A DNA stretch of 64,000 nt from Eutrophocola sp049446715. Lineage in GTDB: Bacteria > Pseudomonadota > Gammaproteobacteria > Pseudomonadales > Pseudohongiellaceae. Under the pieces are notes generated by a model. The model made no database searches and was not told where the DNA came from. It saw only the letters and a program-made list of their open reading frames with translations. Shown one piece after another: positions 36,273 through 43,489 of this stretch. The stretch covers positions 1 to 64,000 of the forward strand of contig JBMTQX010000011.1 of NCBI GenBank assembly GCA_049446715.1. The letters run 5' to 3'. The translations under genes were made by a program, and so were the position numbers. Numbering within the stretch: position 1 is the stretch's first letter; each line of letters starts with the position of its first letter.

Positions 36273-37640
36273 ATGTTGTCATGGGATGAATTCAATAACG
36301 ACGAGAGCACACCGGTCGCCGCACCGCTGAAGAATCCGGGCTTTGCCGCCAACGAGGACGACAGCACGGCAGCACAGGCCCTCAACCAAACAGATACCCT
36401 GGAAGCCCAGGCTCCGGTTCGCGACGAAGCCGTGTTTGATGAACCGGCTGCCGCGCTGGCAGAGATGAGCCCTGTCCAGGAGCCCGTCCATCCTAATGTG
36501 GGCGAAGTGCCCTCTGTCGCCTCCCTAGCAGCTGACAGCGAACTGAGTGCTGTCGAGCTGGCCCAGAAAGCCGTCGAGGAAATGGATTACACTGACGGCC
36601 AGGAAGAGCTTGCCGGCACTGCCGAACGTGTCACCGTTGACCAGAAACGCATGATCAACTGTCGCGCCGACCTCAACCAGCTGGTGCCTTTCAAGTATGA
36701 ATGGGCCTGGCAGAAATACCTGGACGGCTGCGCCAATCACTGGATGCCACAGGAAATCAACATGAACGCGGATATCGCGTTGTGGAAACGTCCTGACGGC
36801 CTCACGGATGACGAGCGCATCATCGTCAAGCGCAACCTGGGCTTCTTCTCCACAGCCGATTCTCTGGTCGCCAACAACCTGGTGCTGGCCATTTACCGCC
36901 TCGTTACCAACCCGGAATGCCGCCAGTACATCCTGCGCCAGGCCTTTGAGGAAGCCATTCACACCCACGCCTACCAGTACTGTATCGAGTCATTGGGCAT
37001 GGATGAGGGCGAGATCTTCAACATGTACCACGAGATCCCGTCAGTGGCGAAGAAAGCCTCCTGGGGCCTGAAGTACACCAAGGAGATTTCCGACCCGACC
37101 TTCCAGACCGGTACACCGGAAACCGACAAGCAGCTGCTGAAGAACCTGATTGCCTTCTACTGCTGCCTGGAAGGCATCTTCTTCTACTGCGGTTTCACCC
37201 AGATCCTGTCCATGGGCCGCCGAAACAAGATGACCGGCACTTCGGAGCAGTTCCAGTACATCCTGCGCGATGAATCGATGCACCTGAACTTCGGCATCGA
37301 CATGATCAACCAGATCAAGCTGGAAAATCCGAAGCTGTGGGATGCCGACATGAAGCAACATGCCACCCAGATGATCCTGGAAGCCACGCAGCTGGAAATC
37401 GAATATGCCCGTGACACCATGCCGCGCGGCGTCCTCGGCATGAACGCTGCCATGATGGAAGATTACCTGAAGTTCATCGCCAACCGCCGTCTGGCTCAGA
37501 TCGGCCTGCCGGAACAGTTCCCGGGTGCCGCGAATCCATTCCCGTGGATGAGCGAAATCATGGACCTGCGCAAGGAAAAGAACTTTTTCGAAACCCGCGT
37601 CATCGAATATCAGACCGGTGGCGCACTCAACTGGGATTAA
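36273..37640 (+). CDS. nrdB: Class Ia ribonucleotide reductase, beta subunit
   Basis: A 455-residue radical subunit. It begins MLSWDEFNNDE and has an unusually long, acidic, Ala/Pro-rich N-terminal extension of about 120 residues before the catalytic domain, longer than the ~375-residue E. coli protein. Metal ligands and radical site are present: STADSLVANN (Asp), EEAIHTHAY (Glu, His and, four residues after the His, the radical Tyr), LEGIFFY (Glu) and RDESMHLNFG (Glu, His). A ribosome site (AGAGGTAAG) precedes the ATG. The extension may anchor or regulate the complex, but nothing in it is recognisable. Confidence 0.97.
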   Translation: MLSWDEFNNDESTPVAAPLKNPGFAANEDDSTAAQALNQTDTLEAQAPVRDEAVFDEPAAALAEMSPVQEPVHPNVGEVPSVASLAADSELSAVELAQKAVEEMDYTDGQEELAGTAERVTVDQKRMINCRADLNQLVPFKYEWAWQKYLDGCANHWMPQEINMNADIALWKRPDGLTDDERIIVKRNLGFFSTADSLVANNLVLAIYRLVTNPECRQYILRQAFEEAIHTHAYQYCIESLGMDEGEIFNMYHEIPSVAKKASWGLKYTKEISDPTFQTGTPETDKQLLKNLIAFYCCLEGIFFYCGFTQILSMGRRNKMTGTSEQFQYILRDESMHLNFGIDMINQIKLENPKLWDADMKQHATQMILEATQLEIEYARDTMPRGVLGMNAAMMEDYLKFIANRRLAQIGLPEQFPGAANPFPWMSEIMDLRKEKNFFETRVIEYQTGGALNWD

Positions 37641-37755
37641 AAGAGCGTTTTACAAAGCACTACCGCGTGATGCTGATGGCTCGCCAGAGCCATCGGAAAG
37701 CGCACAAAAATCCGGGCAAGCAGTAAATCCATCAGCCAACAAAAGGAACCTTCCT

Positions 37756-38046
37756 ATGGCCGATAAGAAAGATGTAGAGCAGAACGCGGAACAGACACTC
37801 ATCACGCTCGATCAGCTGAGCCAGACGCTGGGAGTGATGACCTGTGTTGTCGACCGCCTCAAGCAACACCTGACCCGCCAGTTATCGCTCAATGCCGAAA
37901 TCTTCGGCGACGAGCAGAAAGTGGCTCAGGCTGAAGCCGAAGAGCGGGCGCAAGCCAGCAAGCAGCTGCAGCAGGAAAGCTTTGTGGTGGAGATCAGCCA
38001 GAAAGAGCTGGAGGAAGGCAGCGACCCGACAAAAGTCGTGCACTGA
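37756..38046 (+). CDS. Small helical protein of the nrdAB operon, unknown function
   Basis: A 96-residue, charged, mostly helical protein (TLDQLSQTLGVMTCVVDRLKQHLTRQL, then a Glu/Ala/Gln-rich helix AEAEERAQASKQLQQ with coiled-coil character). ATG 37756 has AAAAGGAAC upstream; the frame is open further upstream into the nrdB end but without a ribosome site. It lies 115 nt after nrdB and before the operon terminator, so it is the third gene of the transcript. A conserved hypothetical gene follows nrdB in pseudomonads too, but I cannot confirm homology. Confidence 0.75.
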   Translation: MADKKDVEQNAEQTLITLDQLSQTLGVMTCVVDRLKQHLTRQLSLNAEIFGDEQKVAQAEAEERAQASKQLQQESFVVEISQKELEEGSDPTKVVH

Positions 38047-38124
38047 TCACGATCGCCCTGCCTGCCATAAAGCGCAAGAAGCGTGTAAAGCATAAATAGG
38101 GCAGGCAATCACTTTTGAGACCGT

Positions 38125-38165
38125 AAACCGGAAACGTTTTTGCAGTACGTCTCCGGTTTTTTATT
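38125..38165 (+). terminator. Terminator of the nrd operon
   Basis: AAACCGGA / TCCGGTTT stem extended by ACG/CGT across a mismatch, followed by TTTTTTATTT. It lies about 80 nt after the last gene of the operon. Confidence 0.75.
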
Positions 38166-38195
38166 TGTGCCGCAAGATATTCACCCTGGGCATAT

Positions 38196-38246
38196 TTTCA
38201 ACTTTAGCTGTCTTTCAACTTTAGCTGTCTTTCAACTTTAGCCGTC
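38196..38246 (+). repeat. Three tandem 17-bp repeats
   Basis: TTTCAACTTTAGCTGTC is repeated three times without spacers (38196-38212, 38213-38229, 38230-38246); only one base differs, in the third copy. It lies between the nrd terminator and the AAA+ relic. Confidence 0.85.
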
Positions 38247-38310
38247 AATTAGAGATACCGCTACAATCGCTTCCAGCCCAGACTGAAATACCCTTTATCG
38301 GAAACGCGGT

Positions 38311-39787
38311 ATGACTCACATCGACGATCTGTAAATTCTGATCGAATCACATACGCCAATCCTCGTTATTGAATCACGCGAAGAAAAGATCATCATCCGG
38401 ACCTTCCAGAAACTGGCTAGGAGTGTCCACAAAGCCCTGTATTGCTGGTCTGTCACCTCTGGACTAAAGCGACTTGATAACAATCTCGAGCCACAAAAAT
38501 TCAATGATGATCCCAATGAGGTACTGGACCATATCAAGTCGACGTGCCATCCGGGTGTGTACATCCTGCCAGATTTCCATCTTTACCTGTCTAATCCAAA
38601 GGTGACCCGTTTGCTCAAAGAAGTGGCGCAACAGGGAGTACTGTCAGTACACCACACCATTGTATTCATCAGCCAAGCGTTAACCCTTCCGCCAGAAATT
38701 GAGCATTTCGCGCGCTACATCAGCTGAGCCGTTCCCGATGCTGCCACGATACAGGATATCGTCAACGAAATTGCCCTTGACTGGCGTGGCCAATATGGCA
38801 AGCGGGTCAACACCAGCCAGAAACTGATCGACCAACTTATCCGTAATCTCAAGGGTCTGCCTGCCCACCATATACGCAGGCTGGCACAAAATGCCGTTTT
38901 CGATGACGGTGCCATCAGCGAGAGCGACCTGCCTGGGGGTATGCAGGCCAAGTTCGATTTGCTTGATCAGGATAGTGTCCTTCACTTCTAAGATGACACC
39001 GCAAAATTTGCCGACCTCGGCGGACAGGAACAGCTCAAGCACAGGCTGAACCTGAGACGCGACATCTTCCTGGGTGAGAAAGCATAACCGGACCTGGATG
39101 CCCCGAAGGGCATCATGCTGCTGGATATACAGGGTTGCGGCAAGAGCCTGGCAGCAAAAACCGTGGCCGGTATTTTGCAGCCCCCCTGCTTCGCCTGGAT
39201 TTTGCCAGCCTTTACAACAAGTCGCATGGGAAACCGAAAAGTACCTCAGAGATGCCCTGCACACCGCCGGCCTGATGGCGCCCTGCGTACTCTGGCTCGA
39301 TGAAATCGAGAAAGGCCTGTTCACTTCCGAGTCGGATGATGGCACTTCAAAACGCATCCTCGGTACCCTGCTGACCTGGATGGCGGTACGGCGTGAGAAC
39401 GTGTTCATGGTGGTCACGTCCAATGACATTGAAGCGCTGCCGCAGGAACTGGTGCACAAGGGGCGACAGGATGAAATTTTCTTTGTTGACCTGCTTGACG
39501 CCCGTGTCCGCGAGCAGATATTCCTTATCCACCGGACCCGACGCGAGCAGAACCCGGCTGACTTTGACCTGCCTGCCCTGGTGGAAGCCAGCACCGGCTT
39601 TTCCGGCGCGGAAATCGAACAGGCCATCGTGTCGGGGCTCTATGCGGCCCTCGGCCAGGCGTGCGCCCTGGACGATGCGATCCTCTTGGCAGAGATCAAG
39701 AACACCTATACCCTGTCCTTGACCATGGCAGAGAACCTGCAATGGCTGCGACAGTGGGCAGACGGCCGCGCAGTAAAGGTCCACTGA
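38311..39787 (+). pseudogene. Ycf46-like AAA+ ATPase, heavily decayed
   Basis: Reading from ATG 38311, the frame gives LILIESHTPILVIESREEKI, YCWSVTSGLKRL, GVYILPDFHLYLSNPKVTRLLKEVAQ, IVFISQALTLPPEIEHFARY and GLPAHHIRRLAQNAV, the N-terminal layout of Ycf46-type AAA+ proteins. It is interrupted in phase by TAA 38332, TGA 38725, TAA 38989 and TAA 39085. A damaged Walker A follows (LLDIQGCGKSLAAKTVAG). Two frameshifts occur at about 39181-39186 (a C run) and 39229-39232. The last 530 bases are open with Walker B VLWLDEIEKG, TSNDIEALPQELVHKGRQDEIFFVDL and GFSGAEIEQA. A 315-codon minus-strand frame across the same DNA has no family features and is a shadow. The gene cannot make a full protein; only the 3' third could be translated. 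Confidence 0.85.
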
Positions 39788-39831
39788 TGCCCACTGCGCT
39801 ATGTCCCGCTGAGATATGCTAGACTCGCCCC

Positions 39832-40104
39832 ATGTCGGCCATCAAGAAAATCCATCATGAAAAGGAACTGCTGAGCGAAGCCATTCGTATCGGCAGCGCC
39901 TATTTCGAGAAACGCGGCGCCGGCAAGTTTGATCCAGATGATCACGCCGACCTCAAGGTACGGGCCATATACACTCTGCTGGTCAAGGACAACCTGATCC
40001 AGCCGCTGGCAAAGCAGGATGATGACCTCCCGCATATGAAACACAAGCTTGCACTCTGGATGGAGCGCACACTGCCTGCTGATCACCCCCTGAAGAAAGG
40101 CTGA
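39832..40104 (+). CDS. DUF5062-like small protein
   Basis: A 90-residue, charged, cytoplasmic protein (HHEKELLSEAIRIGSAYFEKRGAGKFDPDDHADLK ... AIYTLLVKDNLIQPLAKQD) that resembles DUF5062 proteins known from gammaproteobacteria; no function is established. It begins 44 nt after the AAA+ relic and ends 8 nt before the cyclophilin gene, so it is probably co-transcribed with the latter. Confidence 0.6.
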   Translation: MSAIKKIHHEKELLSEAIRIGSAYFEKRGAGKFDPDDHADLKVRAIYTLLVKDNLIQPLAKQDDDLPHMKHKLALWMERTLPADHPLKKG

Positions 40105-40112
40105 CCCGTTTC

Positions 40113-41060
40113 ATGCACCGCCGCCCGACCTTCCGCTTGCTGCTCCTGCTGGTGTTTACCACTGCCCAGGCCGGTGCCCAGCCACAGGATTTTGACGGCC
40201 TGTTCAATCCCGAAACCAGTCCGGAAAGTTCCGCTGTTTCCCTGACCCTGCCCGAACCGGAAGAGGCTGTCCCGGCGATAAACTACGTTTTCAGCCGTGA
40301 AGATTTCAATAACCCGGTAGTGGAAATACGCACCTCAATGGGCACCATGGTGCTGGAACTGTTCCCGGAAGAAGCCCCACTTGCTGTGGCCAATTTCATG
40401 GACCTTGCCGAAGGCGGCAAGCCGTGGACAGATCCCTACTCGGGTCTCGACGTAATCCGCCCGTTTTATGACGGCCTAACCTTCCACCGGGTGATTGACG
40501 GTTTCATGATCCAGTCAGGCAGTCCCACCGGTCTGGCCGATGGTAATCCCGGCTTCACGTTTCGTGATGAAATCAATGCTCGCAGCCTGGGCCTTGACAA
40601 GATGCAGGCACTCGACAGTGCCGGCAAACCGCACCCTTTGCTGGGCATTCATGACGAGGCAACTTTCCGGGAAAAAATGCTCGCCCCGTTGTACGAAAAA
40701 ATGCAGATCACGTCCCGGGCTGAACTGGAAACCCGCATCGACGAGGTCAATACTGCCCTGCATGCCATGACCGTGAAGGAAGGCCTGGAAAATCTCGGTT
40801 ACCGCTTCAACGAACGCTATCTGTCACGCATGCCTGTCAGGGGCGTTATCGCCATGGCCAACAGCGGTCCGGACAGCAACGGCTCACAATTTTTTATTAC
40901 CCTGACCGACACCGACTGGCTCGCTGGCCGCTATACCGTCTTTGGCAAAGTACGGGTAGGCCTTGATGTTCTGGATGCCGTTGGCAAGGTCCCCGTAGAT
41001 GCCAACAACCGCCCGCTCCAGGATGTCACCATCCTGTCAGTCAGGCAGATCCCCCTGTAA
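40113..41060 (+). CDS. Periplasmic cyclophilin-type peptidyl-prolyl isomerase with internal insert
   Basis: A 315-residue protein with a signal peptide (about residues 1-23, QAGAQ). The cyclophilin domain starts near residue 70 (VVEIRTSMGTMVLELFPEEAPLAVANF) with FHRVIDGFMIQSG carrying the active-site Phe/Arg, and ends GSQFFITLTDTDWLAGRYTVFGKV. Between FTFRDEI and GVIAMANSGPDSNGSQFF there is an extra segment of about 90 residues (KMQALDSAGKPHPLLGI ... ALHAMTVKEGLENLGYRF) that is absent from E. coli PpiA. It should speed proline isomerisation in exported proteins. cysC starts 16 nt downstream. Confidence 0.87.
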   Translation: MHRRPTFRLLLLLVFTTAQAGAQPQDFDGLFNPETSPESSAVSLTLPEPEEAVPAINYVFSREDFNNPVVEIRTSMGTMVLELFPEEAPLAVANFMDLAEGGKPWTDPYSGLDVIRPFYDGLTFHRVIDGFMIQSGSPTGLADGNPGFTFRDEINARSLGLDKMQALDSAGKPHPLLGIHDEATFREKMLAPLYEKMQITSRAELETRIDEVNTALHAMTVKEGLENLGYRFNERYLSRMPVRGVIAMANSGPDSNGSQFFITLTDTDWLAGRYTVFGKVRVGLDVLDAVGKVPVDANNRPLQDVTILSVRQIPL

Positions 41061-41076
41061 ACTGGAATCCATATCG

Positions 41077-41694
41077 ATGACGAAAAAAAGCACCAACGTG
41101 GTCTGGCATGAAAGCCGTGTCGACCGCCAGACCCGGGAAAACATCTTTCGCCAGAAAGGCGCCACGCTCTGGTTTACCGGCCTCAGTGGTTCGGGCAAAA
41201 GCACCCTGGCTTTTACGCTGGAACACCTGCTGATTGAAAAGAACTACAAGTGCTATGTGCTGGATGGCGACAACATTCGCCATGGCCTGAACAACAACCT
41301 GGGCTTTTCCGATGCCGACCGCGAGGAAAATATTCGGCGTGTCGGTGAAGTATCCAAGCTGTTTGCTGATGCCGGCATGATTGTATTGTCCAGCTTCATC
41401 TCTCCCTTTCATCGTGATCGTCAGCTAGTGCGTGAGATCCATCAGGCAGCAAACCTGCCCTTCCTCGAGATCTTCATGGATACACCATTGGCCGTCTGCG
41501 AGGACCGGGATCCGAAGCAGCTCTACCAGAAAGCCCGGCGCGGCGAGATCAAGAATTTCACGGGTATCGATTCCCCGTACGAAGTGCCCGAGCATCCGGA
41601 ACTGGTGATGACTCCCGGCAACTCTCCGGACACCAGTGCCCGGCATGTGTTCAATTACCTGGTCGAGCAGAAACTGATCGACCTGTATGACTGA
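41077..41694 (+). CDS. cysC: Adenylylsulfate kinase
   Basis: A 205-residue APS kinase that makes PAPS from adenylyl sulfate. The P-loop GLSGSGKST is at 35-43, followed by DGDNIRHGLNNNLGFSDADREENIRR and FISPFHRDR, all invariant in the family. ATG 41077 gives the standard N-terminus. cysD and cysN are not adjacent, so it may supply PAPS for sulfation or complete sulfate assimilation with genes elsewhere. The next gene starts 18 nt downstream. Confidence 0.95.
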   Translation: MTKKSTNVVWHESRVDRQTRENIFRQKGATLWFTGLSGSGKSTLAFTLEHLLIEKNYKCYVLDGDNIRHGLNNNLGFSDADREENIRRVGEVSKLFADAGMIVLSSFISPFHRDRQLVREIHQAANLPFLEIFMDTPLAVCEDRDPKQLYQKARRGEIKNFTGIDSPYEVPEHPELVMTPGNSPDTSARHVFNYLVEQKLIDLYD

Positions 41695-41712
41695 ACATGG
41701 GGCAATGCCATC

Positions 41713-42453
41713 GTGACCCTGCCTCTCATTCCAGATGCCTCTTTTCCGCCGGGTCGCCTGGACCCGTGTTTTTGCGGCAGCGGAGAACGTTTCAAGCACT
41801 GTTGCGGCAGCAACGACAGCAACCGTAAGCCCCCTTTTGGCATCGGTATCCTGGAGAATTATCTGTCAGCGGCTGAATGCCGGGAATGGCTGGATCTGAT
41901 CGCAACCCTGGAAACGGATCCATACAAGATGCGCAATCCCGATGGCACGGTCGTTCTTGACCCTACCCGGGTTTGTGACCGGGTGGTGTTTGGTGACAAG
42001 CAATCCCTGCTCGATAGCCTGGTGGCAAGGGCCTGGCAGGATGTGATCATACCGGCGGCCGGCATTCCCATCGCCTGGTATGAGGAGCCCCAACTGCTTA
42101 AGTACAGTCAGGGCGGGTTTTACCAATATCACGCCGACAACGGCTACCTGGTGATCCAGGAAAAAGCCTGGCGCAAGGCTGTCGACCGTGACGTCAGCAT
42201 GCTTATTTACCTGACCGGCGATTTCGAGGCGGGTGAGTTGCACTTCAACCGTTTCAACTACTTCCTCAAACCACAAGCCGGCATGCTGGTCTGGTTTCCC
42301 TCCGACATGCGCTACCAGCATTCGGCACGGCCAGTGGCCAGTGGCACCCGCTATGCCATCGTGAGCTGGGCCGCTATGGCTGACATCGAGCGCGTTCAGG
42401 ACGCGCGGACGACCCGGGCCATCGACTGGCTCACGCGCGAGAAAAACCCCTAA
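41713..42453 (+). CDS. 2-oxoglutarate/Fe(II) oxygenase with N-terminal SEC-C zinc motif
   Basis: A 246-residue protein with a GTG start. Residues 18-32 form a SEC-C zinc knuckle (DPCFCGSGERFKHCCG; C19, C21, C30, C31). The rest is a prolyl-4-hydroxylase-type double-stranded beta helix with the iron facial triad His140-x-Asp142 (YHADNGY) and His203 (RYQHSARPV) and Arg213 for 2-oxoglutarate. It probably hydroxylates a protein or RNA-associated target; SEC-C often guides proteins to partners such as SecA or ribosomes. The neighbouring cysC is on the same strand 18 nt upstream. Confidence 0.85.
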   Translation: MTLPLIPDASFPPGRLDPCFCGSGERFKHCCGSNDSNRKPPFGIGILENYLSAAECREWLDLIATLETDPYKMRNPDGTVVLDPTRVCDRVVFGDKQSLLDSLVARAWQDVIIPAAGIPIAWYEEPQLLKYSQGGFYQYHADNGYLVIQEKAWRKAVDRDVSMLIYLTGDFEAGELHFNRFNYFLKPQAGMLVWFPSDMRYQHSARPVASGTRYAIVSWAAMADIERVQDARTTRAIDWLTREKNP

Positions 42454-42493
42454 GCGCCTTCACCCGCGCACCCTATGTTGGCACGGCGTTCGG

Positions 42494-43396
42494 CTAGATC
42501 CGCTTGCCTCCGCGAGCCTCGATTTTGTCCTGGGTGTTGTTGTCGAAATCGCTGGCCGCATGGCGTTCGAGTAATTGCTCCTTCGAATCACCCATGCCGC
42601 GATTCACTATGCGTCCACGCTGCACCGCGGGCCTTGCGCCAATCTGGTCGATCCAGCGCCTGACATGGGCGTATTCCTCTACATTGAGAAAGGTCGCCGC
42701 CTCGTAGGCATTGTTCATCATTGAGCCATACCAGGGCCAGCAAGCCATGTCTGCGACCGTATAGACATCCCCGGCCAGGTATTCATGGTCGGCCAGGTGA
42801 ATATCAAGCACATGCAGCAGCCGCTTGGTCTCCATGGTGTAACGGTTAATCGGGTATTCCATCTTGAACGGAGCATAGGCATAAAAATGCCCGAAGCCGC
42901 CACCCAGAAAGGGTGCCGAGCCCATCTGCCACATCAGCCAGTTCAGGGTCTCAGCCCGGCGATAATGTTCAGTGGGCAGGAATGCCCCGAATTTTTCCGC
43001 GAGATAAATCAGGATGGCACCACTTTCAAACAGGCGGGTAGGTGGTGAGGTCGAATGATCCATCATGGCCGGGATCTTGGCATTGGGATTGATGCTGACA
43101 AAACCGGTACCAAACTGGTCACCTTGGCCGATGTTGATGTACCACGCATCATATTCAGCGCCTCCATGCCCCTCGGCCAGCAGCTCTTCCAGCATGATGG
43201 TGACTTTCTGGCCATTGGGAGTACCCAGGGAGTACAACTGCAGCGGATGTTCACCGATTGGCAGATCCTGGTCGTGGGTAGGGGTGGCAATCGGGCGGTT
43301 GATGCTGCTCCACTCGCCGCCGTCCTGGCCAGCCCAGCGCCATACTTCGGGCGGGTTGTATCCGGGTGGCTGATTGTTGTTGGATGATGCCGTCAT
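42494..43396 (-). CDS. yghU: Glutathione S-transferase, YghU type
   Basis: A 300-residue GST family protein close to E. coli YghU: N-terminal NQPPGYNPPEVW, PIGEHPLQLYSLGTPNGQKVTIMLEEL, thioredoxin-fold NPNAKIPAMMD and ESGAILIYLAEKF, and a helical domain with AGDVYTVADMACWPWYG. YghU-type enzymes bind two glutathiones and reduce organic peroxides and disulfides. ATG 43396 has GGGAG upstream; the frame extends to 43450 without a ribosome site. It converges with the oxygenase gene. Confidence 0.92.
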   Translation of the reverse strand: MTASSNNNQPPGYNPPEVWRWAGQDGGEWSSINRPIATPTHDQDLPIGEHPLQLYSLGTPNGQKVTIMLEELLAEGHGGAEYDAWYINIGQGDQFGTGFVSINPNAKIPAMMDHSTSPPTRLFESGAILIYLAEKFGAFLPTEHYRRAETLNWLMWQMGSAPFLGGGFGHFYAYAPFKMEYPINRYTMETKRLLHVLDIHLADHEYLAGDVYTVADMACWPWYGSMMNNAYEAATFLNVEEYAHVRRWIDQIGARPAVQRGRIVNRGMGDSKEQLLERHAASDFDNNTQDKIEARGGKRI

Positions 43397-43489
43397 GTGA
43401 AGTGCTCCCGTTATGGATGAAGGCCTGCTTGCTGGATAGAGGGCAAGCATAAAACATCATGCGCTGCCCGGACAGGCATGAATGGCGAA

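Noticed and set aside
38196..38246. Possible CRISPR array
   Set aside because: Only three 17-bp units with no spacers and no cas genes.
38680..39627. 315-codon minus-strand frame over the AAA+ relic
   Set aside because: It is longer than any single plus-strand piece, but the plus strand shows Walker motifs and Ycf46 layout across frames while the minus frame shows none.
40113..42453. Sulfate assimilation operon around cysC
   Set aside because: No cysD, cysN, cysH or transporter is adjacent; only cysC itself belongs to that pathway.
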